A stretch of DNA of 64,000 bases from CAYPPG01 sp964412555 (GCA_964412555.1 CAYPPG010000019.1:1-64000); one strand, 5' to 3'. Shown: positions 16,668 to 26,253, counted from the first letter of the stretch. Numbers and translations are program-made. The notes: generated from the letters alone by a model not told the origin.

Positions 16668-18512
16668 ATGACAGTGGACGTAAAAAAAATAATCCAAACA
16701 TTTCTATTTTGTTTTGTTTATGTTTCGTTTTGTGAGTCAGCCCATATACAACCGATCGAAATAAAGACAGTCCCTGTATCGCCTTTATTCGTGGATGATA
16801 CCGATGATACTTTTTTTAGCCATGTGTCATCCGGTAATCATGTGATCGCAATTGGTGAAAAAGCGTATTTGCAAATATCTCCCTCTCAACCCACTTTTAC
16901 AACCTGGTCTATTATCGAAAAACCAACAGGATCGAGTGCAAAATTGCTCATAACGGATGCCAGTGAAACCACATCATTCATTCCCGACCGGATTGGATGG
17001 TATGAAGTTGCAGTTCAAGCAGAATCATTGTCGAATGATATCATCTATGAAGGAACAAAGCGAATACTCTCTGCAGCGTATGCCGGAGTAGGTGGTTTGG
17101 ATGGTTCTGAACCCTTATTCCCTGAATGTGCGCGCTGTCATCAAGATATCGCGGATCATTGGCGGAACACGGATCACGCCAATGTATTGAAGCATCATTT
17201 GAATGGAGAACGTACTGATCAATATGATGCCAGTTGTTTTCAATGCCACACTTTGGGATTCAATACAAATCCGATTGCACAGAATTTTGGATTTGATGAT
17301 GTTGCAGAAGATATGAATATCGACCTGGATCAACTTGCAGAACGTGCCAATGAAGCATATAGACTACGGCATGATGAGGATCCCACTAACGATATCGATG
17401 TTTACGCCACTCTCCCCGACAAACTGAAAGCCAAAGCGGGAGTCCAATGCGAAAGTTGTCATGGTGCAGGGACGGAGCATTTTGGAATCCCCTCCCGCAT
17501 TTCCCGTTCGTTCAGTGGGAATAATTGTATTCAATGTCACAAAGCAGTGAGATACGATGGTGTTCCTTATACCTATGATTCTTCCAAACATGCTGGAATT
17601 CCGGAACTCTTCCAAGAATTTCCCGCCATTCTTCGGGCTGATTGCGGCAAGTGTCATTCCGCCCAGCAATTTGTTTATCAAGCCATTGAACAACGTTCTG
17701 ATCCGACTGCCCTGGAAGACGTGGAACCATTTGGAGTGACATGTGTTGCGTGCCACGATCCACATGAAAAAGCCAATCCCCATCAGTTGCGCACTATAGG
17801 GGACGTCGTTCTGGAAAGCGGACATGTTTTTCAAGATGGCGGCTTGGGAAATTTGTGTGCGCAGTGCCATCAATCCCGCGTGCTCGATGATTTACAGAGA
17901 GAAATATCCATTTCTCGTTTTACTCCACATTTTGGCCCCCAAGCGGATGTCATGTTGGGAGTGAATGCCTGGCATTTTGGCCGCCCGTATGAAAGCGGAG
18001 AATCAGTGCATAAATTCGTTACGGTCGATACCTGCGTGACCTGCCATATGGCGGAAATTCCGGAAGATGGTTGGACACACAGCGAGGGGGCATTGGTCGG
18101 TGGACATAGTTTTAAAATCGTGAATCAGCGGGAGACAACCTCGGAAACAGATGATAAAAGTAATCTGCGAAATGCGTGTTATCCTTGTCATTTAAACATG
18201 ACATCCGTGGATCGAGTTATGCAAACTTCACTCGATTACAACAGGAACGGCAAACGAGAGGGAATTCAAACAGAAATCAAAGGTATGTTGGATCAAATCG
18301 CCGAAGCCATGATCCAAAAATATCCTTCGATCACCATGCTGAACAATAGAGAGTTGGAACTGAATGCAGAAACGTTTGATCAAATGAGTTACGAAGATAA
18401 AGCGGTGGTTTACAATTATCACCTCATCCTCCGAGATGGAAGTTTTGGCATTCATAATACTGCTTTCACGATCGAAGTGTTGCAGCAAACCTTGAATCAA
18501 ATTTCACCGTAA
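16668..18512 (+). CDS. Nine-haem secreted c-type cytochrome
   Basis: 614 residues with a signal peptide (1-25). An N-terminal beta-rich segment of about 120 residues (VSPLFVDDTDD, TFTTWSIIEKPTGSSAKLLI) resembles an Ig-like or PKD-type domain. Nine CxxCH sites follow (CARCH, CFQCH, CESCH, CIQCH, CGKCH, CVACH, CAQCH, CVTCH, CYPCH), with many extra His, for example HWRNTDHANVLKHH near the first haem, a pattern of the cytochrome c554 superfamily. Location is periplasmic or exported. It is first in the plus-strand arm that also encodes a porin and surface cytochromes, so a shuttle between inner and outer membranes is the likely job. Confidence 0.85.
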   Translation: MTVDVKKIIQTFLFCFVYVSFCESAHIQPIEIKTVPVSPLFVDDTDDTFFSHVSSGNHVIAIGEKAYLQISPSQPTFTTWSIIEKPTGSSAKLLITDASETTSFIPDRIGWYEVAVQAESLSNDIIYEGTKRILSAAYAGVGGLDGSEPLFPECARCHQDIADHWRNTDHANVLKHHLNGERTDQYDASCFQCHTLGFNTNPIAQNFGFDDVAEDMNIDLDQLAERANEAYRLRHDEDPTNDIDVYATLPDKLKAKAGVQCESCHGAGTEHFGIPSRISRSFSGNNCIQCHKAVRYDGVPYTYDSSKHAGIPELFQEFPAILRADCGKCHSAQQFVYQAIEQRSDPTALEDVEPFGVTCVACHDPHEKANPHQLRTIGDVVLESGHVFQDGGLGNLCAQCHQSRVLDDLQREISISRFTPHFGPQADVMLGVNAWHFGRPYESGESVHKFVTVDTCVTCHMAEIPEDGWTHSEGALVGGHSFKIVNQRETTSETDDKSNLRNACYPCHLNMTSVDRVMQTSLDYNRNGKREGIQTEIKGMLDQIAEAMIQKYPSITMLNNRELELNAETFDQMSYEDKAVVYNYHLILRDGSFGIHNTAFTIEVLQQTLNQISP

Positions 18513-18587
18513 TTTTTTTGTTAAAATAAAAAATGAATCATTGTAGATGGTTCGATTGAAACTTATAGAAGGAGTACAGTAGGTATT

Positions 18588-19151
18588 ATGAAGAAAATTA
18601 TTGGAATTGCGATACTGGTTCTGATTAGTGGCAGTTTCTTGCTTCCGGCATTTGATACATCCGGTGGAGAAAAAGAGCAGATCGAATTCGTTGGTGCAAA
18701 AAGATGCAGGATGTGCCATAACCGTTCAAGCACAGGCAAATATTACGATAATTGGGAAGAAAAAGGTCATGCCAGTGCATGGGATTTACTGAATGAAGAA
18801 GAAAAAAAGGATCCCAAATGCCAAAAGTGTCACACTACGGGATTTGGAGAACCAGGTGGATTCCAGAGTTTGGATGACAAAGACAGTATGGATATGGTCA
18901 ATGTTCAGTGCGAAATGTGCCATGGCCCCGGCGGAAAGCATATTAAATCCAAAAAAGACGATGTGATTCCGCACGCTTGGGAACCTTCAAAAGAGGTATG
19001 TGTGAAATGCCATAATGAGGAAAGCCCCACCTGGGATCCTGAACGGTATACCGATGAAGAGGGCAACACGGCCGGTTTCATATACGAAATTGCAGTGAAA
19101 AAAGTCAATCACTCAGAAGTCCGTGAAGAATTAGAGAAAGAAGAGAAATAA
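18588..19151 (+). CDS. Four-haem periplasmic cytochrome, c554-like
   Basis: 187 residues: signal peptide 1-24, then four CxxCH sites (CRMCH, CQKCH, CEMCH, CVKCH). The sequences around them (GKYYDNWEEKGHASAWDLL, CHTTGFGEPGGF, CEMCHGPGGKH) are those of the cytochrome c554/c-prime family, tetrahaem electron carriers. It probably passes electrons across the periplasm to the porin-bound cytochrome. It lies 75 bp after the nine-haem gene and 140 bp before the porin gene. Confidence 0.87.
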   Translation: MKKIIGIAILVLISGSFLLPAFDTSGGEKEQIEFVGAKRCRMCHNRSSTGKYYDNWEEKGHASAWDLLNEEEKKDPKCQKCHTTGFGEPGGFQSLDDKDSMDMVNVQCEMCHGPGGKHIKSKKDDVIPHAWEPSKEVCVKCHNEESPTWDPERYTDEEGNTAGFIYEIAVKKVNHSEVREELEKEEK

Positions 19152-19181
19152 GAAAGGATGATAAGGGGCTGTTCCGGAAGA

Positions 19182-19222
19182 GGATAGACAGGCAAGAGGA
19201 TAGAGACACAGGTCTATCCCTA
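19182..19222. repeat. Palindromic repeat, GGTCTATCCCTAC family
   Basis: The core ACACAGGTCTATCCCTAC is preceded by GGATAGACAGG and GGATAGAG, which can pair with TCTATCC. Near-identical copies lie at 44430-44447 and 44462-44487, in both cases in spaces between genes. Confidence 0.6.
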
Positions 19223-19291
19223 CAGATAAGTAATCCTGTGTGATTGCCCCTTTCACCATGAATTCTTACTATGATAATTGGATAGGAACCG

Positions 19292-20683
19292 ATGAATAGA
19301 AAAACCGCCTTTGTTTTTCATCTGGTTTTCGTGTTTGTGTTGGGATTTCCATTCCTCTCGTTGTCGAAGGAATCGGGAAACGGCGATACGATTGAGGATG
19401 CAACGCCAAGTGTTTTTTTCCGTTCTATGCAAATTTCGGGGAGTCTCCATTCCACCTATACGTTTCGCAGTACGGATGGCCGCGATGATAATGATCTTTA
19501 TGAATTTTTATCCCTGCGATTCGAAGATATTATCAAGGATAGAGTGGATAGCGCATTCTCCATGTCTTGGCACGAGGATTTGGACGGCAGCACGGGAAGA
19601 AGAGGTGGATTTTATGATCCTTTCGTCGATCTGGATACGGCCTCCGATATTCGTTTCCGATATTACACAGGATATGTAGATATCAAAAGTCTTGGTTTTG
19701 ATGACAGCCGTTTGCGACTGGGACGCCAGTTTCTCGAAGAAATCGATTACGCTCATTTCGATGGCGCAACCTATCAATTTTCTCCGGTGGAACCGTTGGA
19801 AATCACCTTATTCGGTGGCCGTCCGATTACCTATTATTCCTCGACAAGCGGTGACGCATTCTATGGAACGAATCTTCAATATCAAATCAACTCCCGAATG
19901 AAATCCGCCTTGCGCTATTACCGGTATGATACAGAGTCTTTTCGGGACGACCTGGCAGCCGCGGAACTTTGGTATGCTTTCACTCCTTACCAGCAAGCCC
20001 ACGTCGAATTTTCCTTGTTGGATGCTGAGCCATATATTTTACAAACTGACTATTATGGGCGCTTGGATTCACTGGATTTAGATGCCAATGTGCAAATCAT
20101 TCGCCTGTTTGATACAGTCGGCGATCATACGATCAATTTCAATCCCTATTTTCCACTTCTCCATTATTATGAACCATTCACGTATGGGGCGGTTCATCTT
20201 ACGAAAGGATTGGGTGAATATTTTGCTTTGATTGGTGGATTTGATTTACGGGAAGCGGATAGCATCAGTGATCCCGTTTCCGCTTTTACCAATCGTGATT
20301 TCATACGGGGTACGGCCGGAGTGGAAGTTTATCCGACGAAGCAATTGACGTTGAGCGTGAACGGAGAATTTTGGGATGTGGATCCTTCGGATGAATTTAC
20401 CGGTATTTCCGGCGAAGTCGAATATCGGCCTACAAATCAGTGGACCCTCACGGTCGGCGCCGAATACGGTGAATATGTGCAGGAATACCGCGATGAATTT
20501 TTATTTCTGTTCGGGCAGGAACAAGTCTTTCGGATTACACCGGATGTCGTAACCTATTATGGGCGTATTCGATGGAAACCAACGGAAAAAATCTATACGG
20601 CTGCGACGTTCGAAATGGAAGATAGTGACTTTGATGATGATAATTGGTACTCACTCAGAATCGAATTGGGAGTCCATTTCTAA
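19292..20683 (+). CDS. Outer-membrane beta-barrel porin of the electron-transfer conduit
   Basis: 463 residues: signal peptide (about 1-26), then alternating amphipathic strands throughout with many aromatic girdle residues (GSLHSTYTFRSTDGRDDNDL, RYYTGYVDIKSLGFDDSRLR). The C-terminus ends in SLRIELGVHF, the terminal Phe expected for BAM-dependent insertion. It has no haem site. Porins of this size sit beside multihaem cytochromes in Geobacter porin-cytochrome complexes (OmbB/ExtB-type), although I cannot assign it to a named family by eye. The next cytochrome starts 1 bp after the stop, indicating translational coupling and probably a complex. Confidence 0.85.
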   Translation: MNRKTAFVFHLVFVFVLGFPFLSLSKESGNGDTIEDATPSVFFRSMQISGSLHSTYTFRSTDGRDDNDLYEFLSLRFEDIIKDRVDSAFSMSWHEDLDGSTGRRGGFYDPFVDLDTASDIRFRYYTGYVDIKSLGFDDSRLRLGRQFLEEIDYAHFDGATYQFSPVEPLEITLFGGRPITYYSSTSGDAFYGTNLQYQINSRMKSALRYYRYDTESFRDDLAAAELWYAFTPYQQAHVEFSLLDAEPYILQTDYYGRLDSLDLDANVQIIRLFDTVGDHTINFNPYFPLLHYYEPFTYGAVHLTKGLGEYFALIGGFDLREADSISDPVSAFTNRDFIRGTAGVEVYPTKQLTLSVNGEFWDVDPSDEFTGISGEVEYRPTNQWTLTVGAEYGEYVQEYRDEFLFLFGQEQVFRITPDVVTYYGRIRWKPTEKIYTAATFEMEDSDFDDDNWYSLRIELGVHF

Positions 20684-20684
20684 A

Positions 20685-21686
20685 ATGAGACACAATACAT
20701 TGTTCATGTACACGAGATTGTTCCGAGGAAAGAACCGGAAAGCAGGAAATCGGTATCCTTCTTTTACTAGCATTCTTATAGGAATTTCGTTCCTGTTTGT
20801 CTCTTGCGATGTGGATAAGTTCGGCAAAAACTTTCCACATAAGCCCCATCACGAACAGGAATTAACCTGTGATATGTGTCATGAAATAGACGAAGAACGG
20901 GGGATTACTCTTCCGACATTCGATGCCTGTACGATGTGCCATGATGCGGAGGATGAACTTTTTGCCGAGTGCAAAACCTGTCATGAACAATATAACGTAA
21001 CACTGGAAGATGACAGTATTGTTTCCCATCAAGAACGAATACGAGAATTTCTGCCGGAAGGATGGTATGATGTCCAGTTTAACCATGCGGAATTTTTGGA
21101 CGAAGACACCGATTGTCTGGGCTGTCATGCGAATATTCCCACATCGGAATATTCCTCGGAAAAGAATCTCCCGACCATGGAAACCGCTATTGGATTTAAT
21201 GAAAAACATGGGATTTCGGTTGACTGTAACGTTTGTCATTTAGAGGTCAATCTGATTACTCCGCCGAAAAGTCATGGTTCAAACTGGGATCGAAAGCATG
21301 GCCGGTTGAAGGAATTTATGCGGCAGGACCGCTGCCTTCTGTGTCACCAGGAAGATACCTGCATGACCTGTCATACTCAAATGAAACCAAAAAATCATAC
21401 GAATTTATGGAGACGAAAAACGCATGGCGTTCATGCCTCCTTTGAACGCGAAAGCTGTATGGTTTGTCACCGCAACGATCAGTGTGTTTCATGCCACCAA
21501 TACACCTCACCGCCTGTTCCGGCGGCGGTGTATCACACACCGGATGCATCGTGTTTGAGCTGCCATGGCCCTCTCGCTGCCCAAGGACCGAATCCTCGGC
21601 CACGCAGCCGGTTCTTCAAACCCATGCCTCATCGGATGATGATGGGAGTGTCATCACAAAAATGTTTGACTTGCCATTCCTTCTAG
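20685..21686 (+). CDS. Eleven-haem outer-membrane lipoprotein cytochrome c
   Basis: 333 residues. A lipoprotein signal ends at FLFVSC, so the lipidated Cys is about residue 38. Eleven CxxCH motifs follow, some as close pairs (CLLCH-QEDT-CMTCH and CMVCH-RNDQ-CVSCH). The motif density, one per about 27 residues, fits a compact wire such as MtrA or OmaB. The ATG at 20685 begins 1 bp after the porin stop; an open frame extends upstream into the porin gene but is not used. The lipid anchor and coupling to the porin suggest it plugs or caps the barrel on the periplasmic or outer face. Confidence 0.88.
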   Translation: MRHNTLFMYTRLFRGKNRKAGNRYPSFTSILIGISFLFVSCDVDKFGKNFPHKPHHEQELTCDMCHEIDEERGITLPTFDACTMCHDAEDELFAECKTCHEQYNVTLEDDSIVSHQERIREFLPEGWYDVQFNHAEFLDEDTDCLGCHANIPTSEYSSEKNLPTMETAIGFNEKHGISVDCNVCHLEVNLITPPKSHGSNWDRKHGRLKEFMRQDRCLLCHQEDTCMTCHTQMKPKNHTNLWRRKTHGVHASFERESCMVCHRNDQCVSCHQYTSPPVPAAVYHTPDASCLSCHGPLAAQGPNPRPRSRFFKPMPHRMMMGVSSQKCLTCHSF

Positions 21687-21856
21687 TACATTGAAGGAAT
21701 GTTTATCAAAAAGCAATTTGGCCGGTAAGGTCACAGAAAAAAGAATATCTTCACTGAATTTTCCTTCACGAGTTTTCTTCCTTACATGCTGCAACGATGT
21801 GATTCATGAATGATTGTGTGATCACACATCTATAATTTTTTAAAGGAGTAGTGCTT

Positions 21857-23911
21857 ATGAGAATTCTAACGTATGTCGCAGCTGTTTTTCTATTCATTGT
21901 AAGCCTTACTCACCCAGGGGTGAGTTGGAGTGCGGAAGGCTTAGTTGTCGCAATCGAGAATGTGGCCATCAATTCCGATTTGAAGCCCGAAATAACTTTT
22001 CGTTTGGAAGATAACAAAGGGCAGCCCTTAAGTATTCGCGGAGAAGATGAAAATGAAGAAGATGTTTCAATTCGCGGTTTTATACTGGCTCGTTTGGAAG
22101 TGAATGAAGATGGCACACGTGGAACGCATTACATGAGCTACACTACCAGTATTGCGACGGTACCCGAAGGAGAACCGAATGCGGGAGCTACGGCATTGCA
22201 GGCGGGTTATGACAGCGGCGGCGTCTATACTGATCTCGGTGGCGGCCGTTATATGTATACGTTTGGAACCGCTCTCCCGCCTGATTATGATCAGACATTG
22301 ACTCATACCGTTAGCGGGCAGCTCGAGCGGACGGTGAATGAATTTCGCTATGTGGCCAATCCGGTCCATCATTTTGTACCCAATGGCAGCGAAGTGACAA
22401 CTCTTCGGCGTGTTGCCACCACTGAATCCTGCAACAAATGTCACAACGGACTCGGGCTTCATGGCGGAGCTCGCATGGAAATGCAGCTTTGTATTTTGTG
22501 CCACACCCCTCAATCGATAGATCCTGAAACCGGAAATACTGTCGAAATGGGAACCCTCATCCATAAGATTCACATGGGAGAATATCTTCCTAGCGTGCAA
22601 GCAGGGAATCCGTATCAAATTATCGGGTATCGGCAGAGTGTGCATGATTATTCTCACGTCAAATTTCCGCAAGACAATCGAAATTGTACGACATGCCATA
22701 CCGGACCCGAAGCGGATGTCTATAAGACAGCCCCCAGCCGTATGGCTTGTGGTTCGTGCCACGATGATGTCAATTTCCAAACAGGAGAAGGACATGGTCC
22801 CGGTTTGCCGCAGCCGGATGACAGCCAATGCTCTCTCTGTCATGCACCTGAAGGGAATGAGTTCGATATTTCCGTAACAGGAACTCACACAATTCCATCG
22901 CAATCGGATCAATTGGACGGCCTGATCGCGGAAATCATGGAAGTCCAAAATGCCGCTCCCGGACAAACACCCACAGTTGTATACTCTCTCAAAGATGGAA
23001 ACGGTTCACCCATCGCTCCAACGGATCTGCGGACGACTGCAATCACGTTCAGTGGACCGGTACAAGAATATATGACCTATAATCGGGAAGATGCCGCTGC
23101 TGGTTCTGTCGCTGTTGGTGATGCGTATCAGTATACTTTTTCCAATCCTATCGATGCAAATGCAGATGAAAGTTATTCTTTTGCTATTGAAGCAAGAAGA
23201 AATGTGACTCTGCTTGATAATCCGGAAGGTGAAGAAGATATAGTTGCTACGGAAGCCGCACAGAATCCTATGGCCTTTGCTTCTCTATCCGGTGGAACGG
23301 CCGATTCCCGACGGCAGATTGTGGATGTGAATAAATGCAATGAGTGCCATAATCAGATTTCATTTCATGGTTCGTTGCGGAATCAGTTGGAATATTGTGT
23401 GGTCTGTCACAACCCGAAAACCAGCGATATCGGAAGACGGCCGGATGGAGTGGAAGGCGGGGAATCTGTGAATTTCTCGTATATGATTCACAAAATCCAT
23501 GCGGGACATGAATTGACAAAACCCTATGTTGTCTATGGATATGGAAGCACACCGCATGACTATAGTGAAGTTCTTTTTCCTGGGAAGCGGCAAAAATGCT
23601 CAATCTGCCATATTGAAAAGATGCCGGAACTTCCTCTTGCTACCGAAGTGGCGGCCATTAGTTTTACAGACAAAGGTGGAAACCAAGTTCAGATACCACC
23701 CATGACCGCTGCATGTACATCCTGCCATGATGATGCTATGGATCATGCGAATCAATTTAATCAAAATGGTGCAGAAACGTGCCATGCATGCCATGGCGCA
23801 GGAATGCCTTACGATATTGCCAACTTCCACCAAGATGAAGTAGGACTCAATGTCGAAGTGACATTTGGTGATGAAGGAGGAACTCAAGTTCAAAATTGGT
23901 TACTCCAGTGA
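21857..23911 (+). CDS. OmcA/MtrC-family decahaem surface cytochrome
   Basis: 684 residues: signal peptide (about 1-24, ending SWSA), then two repeats of a beta domain followed by a pentahaem domain. The first five haems are CNKCH, CILCH, CTTCH, CGSCH and CSLCH; the second five are CNECH, CVVCH, CSICH, CTSCH and CHACH. Between haems the text MIHKIHAGHELTKPYVVYGY and THKIHMGEYLP-like repeats is diagnostic for the OmcA/MtrC decahaem family, the terminal reductases of minerals and electrodes. There is no lipobox, unlike Shewanella MtrC. Start 21857 has GGAG eight bases upstream; the GTG at 21851 is too close to that site. Confidence 0.95.
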   Translation: MRILTYVAAVFLFIVSLTHPGVSWSAEGLVVAIENVAINSDLKPEITFRLEDNKGQPLSIRGEDENEEDVSIRGFILARLEVNEDGTRGTHYMSYTTSIATVPEGEPNAGATALQAGYDSGGVYTDLGGGRYMYTFGTALPPDYDQTLTHTVSGQLERTVNEFRYVANPVHHFVPNGSEVTTLRRVATTESCNKCHNGLGLHGGARMEMQLCILCHTPQSIDPETGNTVEMGTLIHKIHMGEYLPSVQAGNPYQIIGYRQSVHDYSHVKFPQDNRNCTTCHTGPEADVYKTAPSRMACGSCHDDVNFQTGEGHGPGLPQPDDSQCSLCHAPEGNEFDISVTGTHTIPSQSDQLDGLIAEIMEVQNAAPGQTPTVVYSLKDGNGSPIAPTDLRTTAITFSGPVQEYMTYNREDAAAGSVAVGDAYQYTFSNPIDANADESYSFAIEARRNVTLLDNPEGEEDIVATEAAQNPMAFASLSGGTADSRRQIVDVNKCNECHNQISFHGSLRNQLEYCVVCHNPKTSDIGRRPDGVEGGESVNFSYMIHKIHAGHELTKPYVVYGYGSTPHDYSEVLFPGKRQKCSICHIEKMPELPLATEVAAISFTDKGGNQVQIPPMTAACTSCHDDAMDHANQFNQNGAETCHACHGAGMPYDIANFHQDEVGLNVEVTFGDEGGTQVQNWLLQ

Positions 23912-23943
23912 GTGAATTAACGATAATTGATATGAATGACATA

Positions 23944-23975
23944 AGGTGAGCCTCTCAGGCTCACCTCTTTTTCTC
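23944..23975 (+). terminator. Intrinsic terminator of the outer cytochrome arm
   Basis: A perfect 10-bp stem (AGGTGAGCCT / AGGCTCACCT) with a three-base loop is followed by CTTTTTCT. It sits 33 bp after the decahaem cytochrome stop. Confidence 0.9.
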
Positions 23976-24166
23976 ATGGGTGAGAAAATTTAATTTTTTT
24001 TGAGAATTCACACGATTTTTGGTATTGCCAAACTAGAAAAAACTCCGGATATCTGTTAACTTAAGGTTTATTAGAATGATAGCACACGGTGAATGCAATT
24101 TATTGTCTTTATTGATTCGAATGAATTAAGGGAATATGTTTGTAAAAGTCGTTTGTTAAATTACCC

Positions 24167-24195
24167 TTTATAGTTACAAAAAATAGTGATATAAT
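24167..24195 (+). promoter_or_regulatory. Candidate promoter of the BlaI-type regulator
   Basis: A perfect TATAAT (24190-24195) lies 17 bases after a weak -35 (TTTATA, 24167-24172), in an AT-rich 350-bp space holding no gene. The regulator starts 125 bp downstream. No clear dyad of the BlaI operator type was found. Confidence 0.35.
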
Positions 24196-24319
24196 TCTTT
24201 AAGAAAGGGGGAGAGAAATTATTGCTATATTATTACTTCAATATTTGAATCGATTTAAATAGAATAAGTCCCCGAGCAAAAAGATATACGATAAAATATA
24301 GGAAAAGAGGGAGAATATC

Positions 24320-24694
24320 ATGAATCAGATATCTTCAGAACTGACCCCCGCCGAAATTTGGTTGTTGAACGTTCTTTATGAACTGGGAGAAGGGGATATT
24401 TACGCTATTTTGGATCATATTGCCAATGAGAAAGATTGGAAATACACAACGGTCCAAACCATGATCCATCATATGTGTGATAAAGGGTATGTCTTGCGGG
24501 AAAAGGACGGACGGAGGTTTATCTACAAACCGACGAAAACACGCTCGAAAATGTTCGAAAGTGTGTTGAACAAACTGTTCGGAACCAGTTTGAAAGAAGA
24601 TCCTCTTCCTCTCGTCGATTATCTCATGAATATCAAAAAATTAAGTGATAAAGACGAGAAGACTTTAAAAAAGATGTTAAAAGACGAGAAATAA
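24320..24694 (+). CDS. BlaI/MecI/CopY-family transcriptional repressor (orphan)
   Basis: 124 residues. The winged helix opens with SSELTPAEIWLLNVLYELGE and continues with KDWKYTTVQTMIHHMCDKGYV (recognition helix) and the wing REKDGRRFIYKPT, all typical of BlaI/MecI repressors. A short C-terminal dimerisation helix region follows. GGGAGAATATC precedes the ATG. The usual partner, a BlaR1/M56 sensor protease, is absent on either side. It sits between the electron-transfer locus and the convergent AsnB operon and could control either one or only itself. Confidence 0.88.
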   Translation: MNQISSELTPAEIWLLNVLYELGEGDIYAILDHIANEKDWKYTTVQTMIHHMCDKGYVLREKDGRRFIYKPTKTRSKMFESVLNKLFGTSLKEDPLPLVDYLMNIKKLSDKDEKTLKKMLKDEK

Positions 24695-24738
24695 TTTTTC
24701 ACACTTTGGGGCATTTATTGATTGAAAACGCTTATTTT

Positions 24739-26253
24739 TTAAGCGGCTTTCTCATCCGGCCGTTCACTCCATCGTCCCACATTCTTTAAAATGGGACGTG
24801 GATTGTCATAGGCGTTTACCAGCACTTGGTGATAATAGCATTCTTCCGGAGACCGCAGTTTGGCTTCGGGCCAATGCTGTGCATATTTTTCGGCTTCTTC
24901 CTGAGACATGAGTTGCGTAAGCGTTTTGTCCATTTGATCTGCAGCACCGCTACCTTCATCGAATTGTTCCTTTTTTCTCCAAATGATTTCCGATGGTAAC
25001 AAGTCTTCAAACGCTTTCCGTAATATCCATTTTTCGACTGGGGGATCTCCATGTAAACAAAAAGAAGTAGGAATGCGAAGCCCAAGTTCGATCATTTTCA
25101 AGTCGAGAAAGGGAACTCGGCCTTCAATCGAATTGGCCATCGTCATGCGGTCGACACGCTGAAGATTGACATTATGGAGAGCCATAACGGATCGCCGCAG
25201 CTCTTGATGAAGAAAATCTTCACTTTCGATCCCTTTATAATATGTATATCCTGCGAACAATTCATCCGCACCTTCCCCCGTCAAGATGACTTTGACATAT
25301 TCGGAAGCCAAACGGGAGGTGAAATAACAGGGAATACCGCTGCGGACCAAGTCCTGATCGAATGATTCCAAATAATAAATGATTTTCGGAAGCGTTTTCA
25401 TGATCTCATCCATCGTGAGAATGTATTCATGATGAATGGTATCCAAATGGCGGGAAACGATACGAGCCGCTTTCAAATCGGCGCTTCCTTCGAAACCGAC
25501 GGAGAAGGTATGCAACTCATCCACATGAGGGCGGACGATAGCCGTAATCAGGCTGCTATCCAGCCCTCCCGACAAAAACGTTCCCAAAGGTACGTCGCTC
25601 ATCAATCGTTTCACGACCGAGCGTTCGAGTGTTTCGCGAATTTCTTGTAACCAATACTCCAGAGAATGTTCTTGCTCAACGGGAAGTTCAGGAACTGAGT
25701 AGTATTGTAGAAATCCATGCGATGGATGATAGAATGTGCCCGCTGGAAATTCCTTGATCTCGTCCGAATATTTCACGATCGCCTTGAGTTCGGAGGCGAA
25801 AACAATGGTGTTATTGGTTTGGGCATAGTAAAGCGGCTTTATACCGATGGGATCCCGTGCCGCAAACACTTTCTCTTCATCGCCGATAATGAAAGCGTAC
25901 ATGCCATCCAAATCCCCCACGGACGTGGGACCATGTTCCTGATAGGCGTGGAGGATGGCTTCACTGTCATTAGTCGTTTTAAAGGCATATTTTTGTGACA
26001 AGAGAGGCCGAAGGGCAGGGAAATTGTAAATCTCCCCATTGGCGACAATCGCCCGCCGCTGATCGGCGTTCAAAATCGGTTGGTTTCCGCCTTCCGGATC
26101 CATAATGCTCAAACGCCGGTGACCTAGAACTCCGTTCCCGTTCGGTTCTACAAAAATCCCTTCGGCGTCGGGACCGCGATGGACCATGATATCCATCATG
26201 GACTGGATTAATTCTCGGTCTTCGTTACCCCAAATTCCGGTAATACCACACAT
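24739..26253 (-). CDS. asnB: Asparagine synthetase B (glutamine-hydrolysing)
   Basis: 504 residues. The Ntn glutaminase domain is complete: Cys2 (MCGITGIWG), Arg47 (GHRRLSI), ANGEIYN (Asn72, Glu74) and NDSEAILHAY. The synthetase domain has the PP-loop FLSGGLDSSL and the GEGADELFAGY motif. It should make asparagine, or another carboxamide, from a carboxylate, glutamine and ATP. It is last in the minus-strand corrinoid methyltransferase operon, 154 bp after the AsnB-like gene, with a palindrome between them. Given that context it may act on a substrate other than aspartate. Confidence 0.92.
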   Translation of the reverse strand: MCGITGIWGNEDRELIQSMMDIMVHRGPDAEGIFVEPNGNGVLGHRRLSIMDPEGGNQPILNADQRRAIVANGEIYNFPALRPLLSQKYAFKTTNDSEAILHAYQEHGPTSVGDLDGMYAFIIGDEEKVFAARDPIGIKPLYYAQTNNTIVFASELKAIVKYSDEIKEFPAGTFYHPSHGFLQYYSVPELPVEQEHSLEYWLQEIRETLERSVVKRLMSDVPLGTFLSGGLDSSLITAIVRPHVDELHTFSVGFEGSADLKAARIVSRHLDTIHHEYILTMDEIMKTLPKIIYYLESFDQDLVRSGIPCYFTSRLASEYVKVILTGEGADELFAGYTYYKGIESEDFLHQELRRSVMALHNVNLQRVDRMTMANSIEGRVPFLDLKMIELGLRIPTSFCLHGDPPVEKWILRKAFEDLLPSEIIWRKKEQFDEGSGAADQMDKTLTQLMSQEEAEKYAQHWPEAKLRSPEECYYHQVLVNAYDNPRPILKNVGRWSERPDEKAA

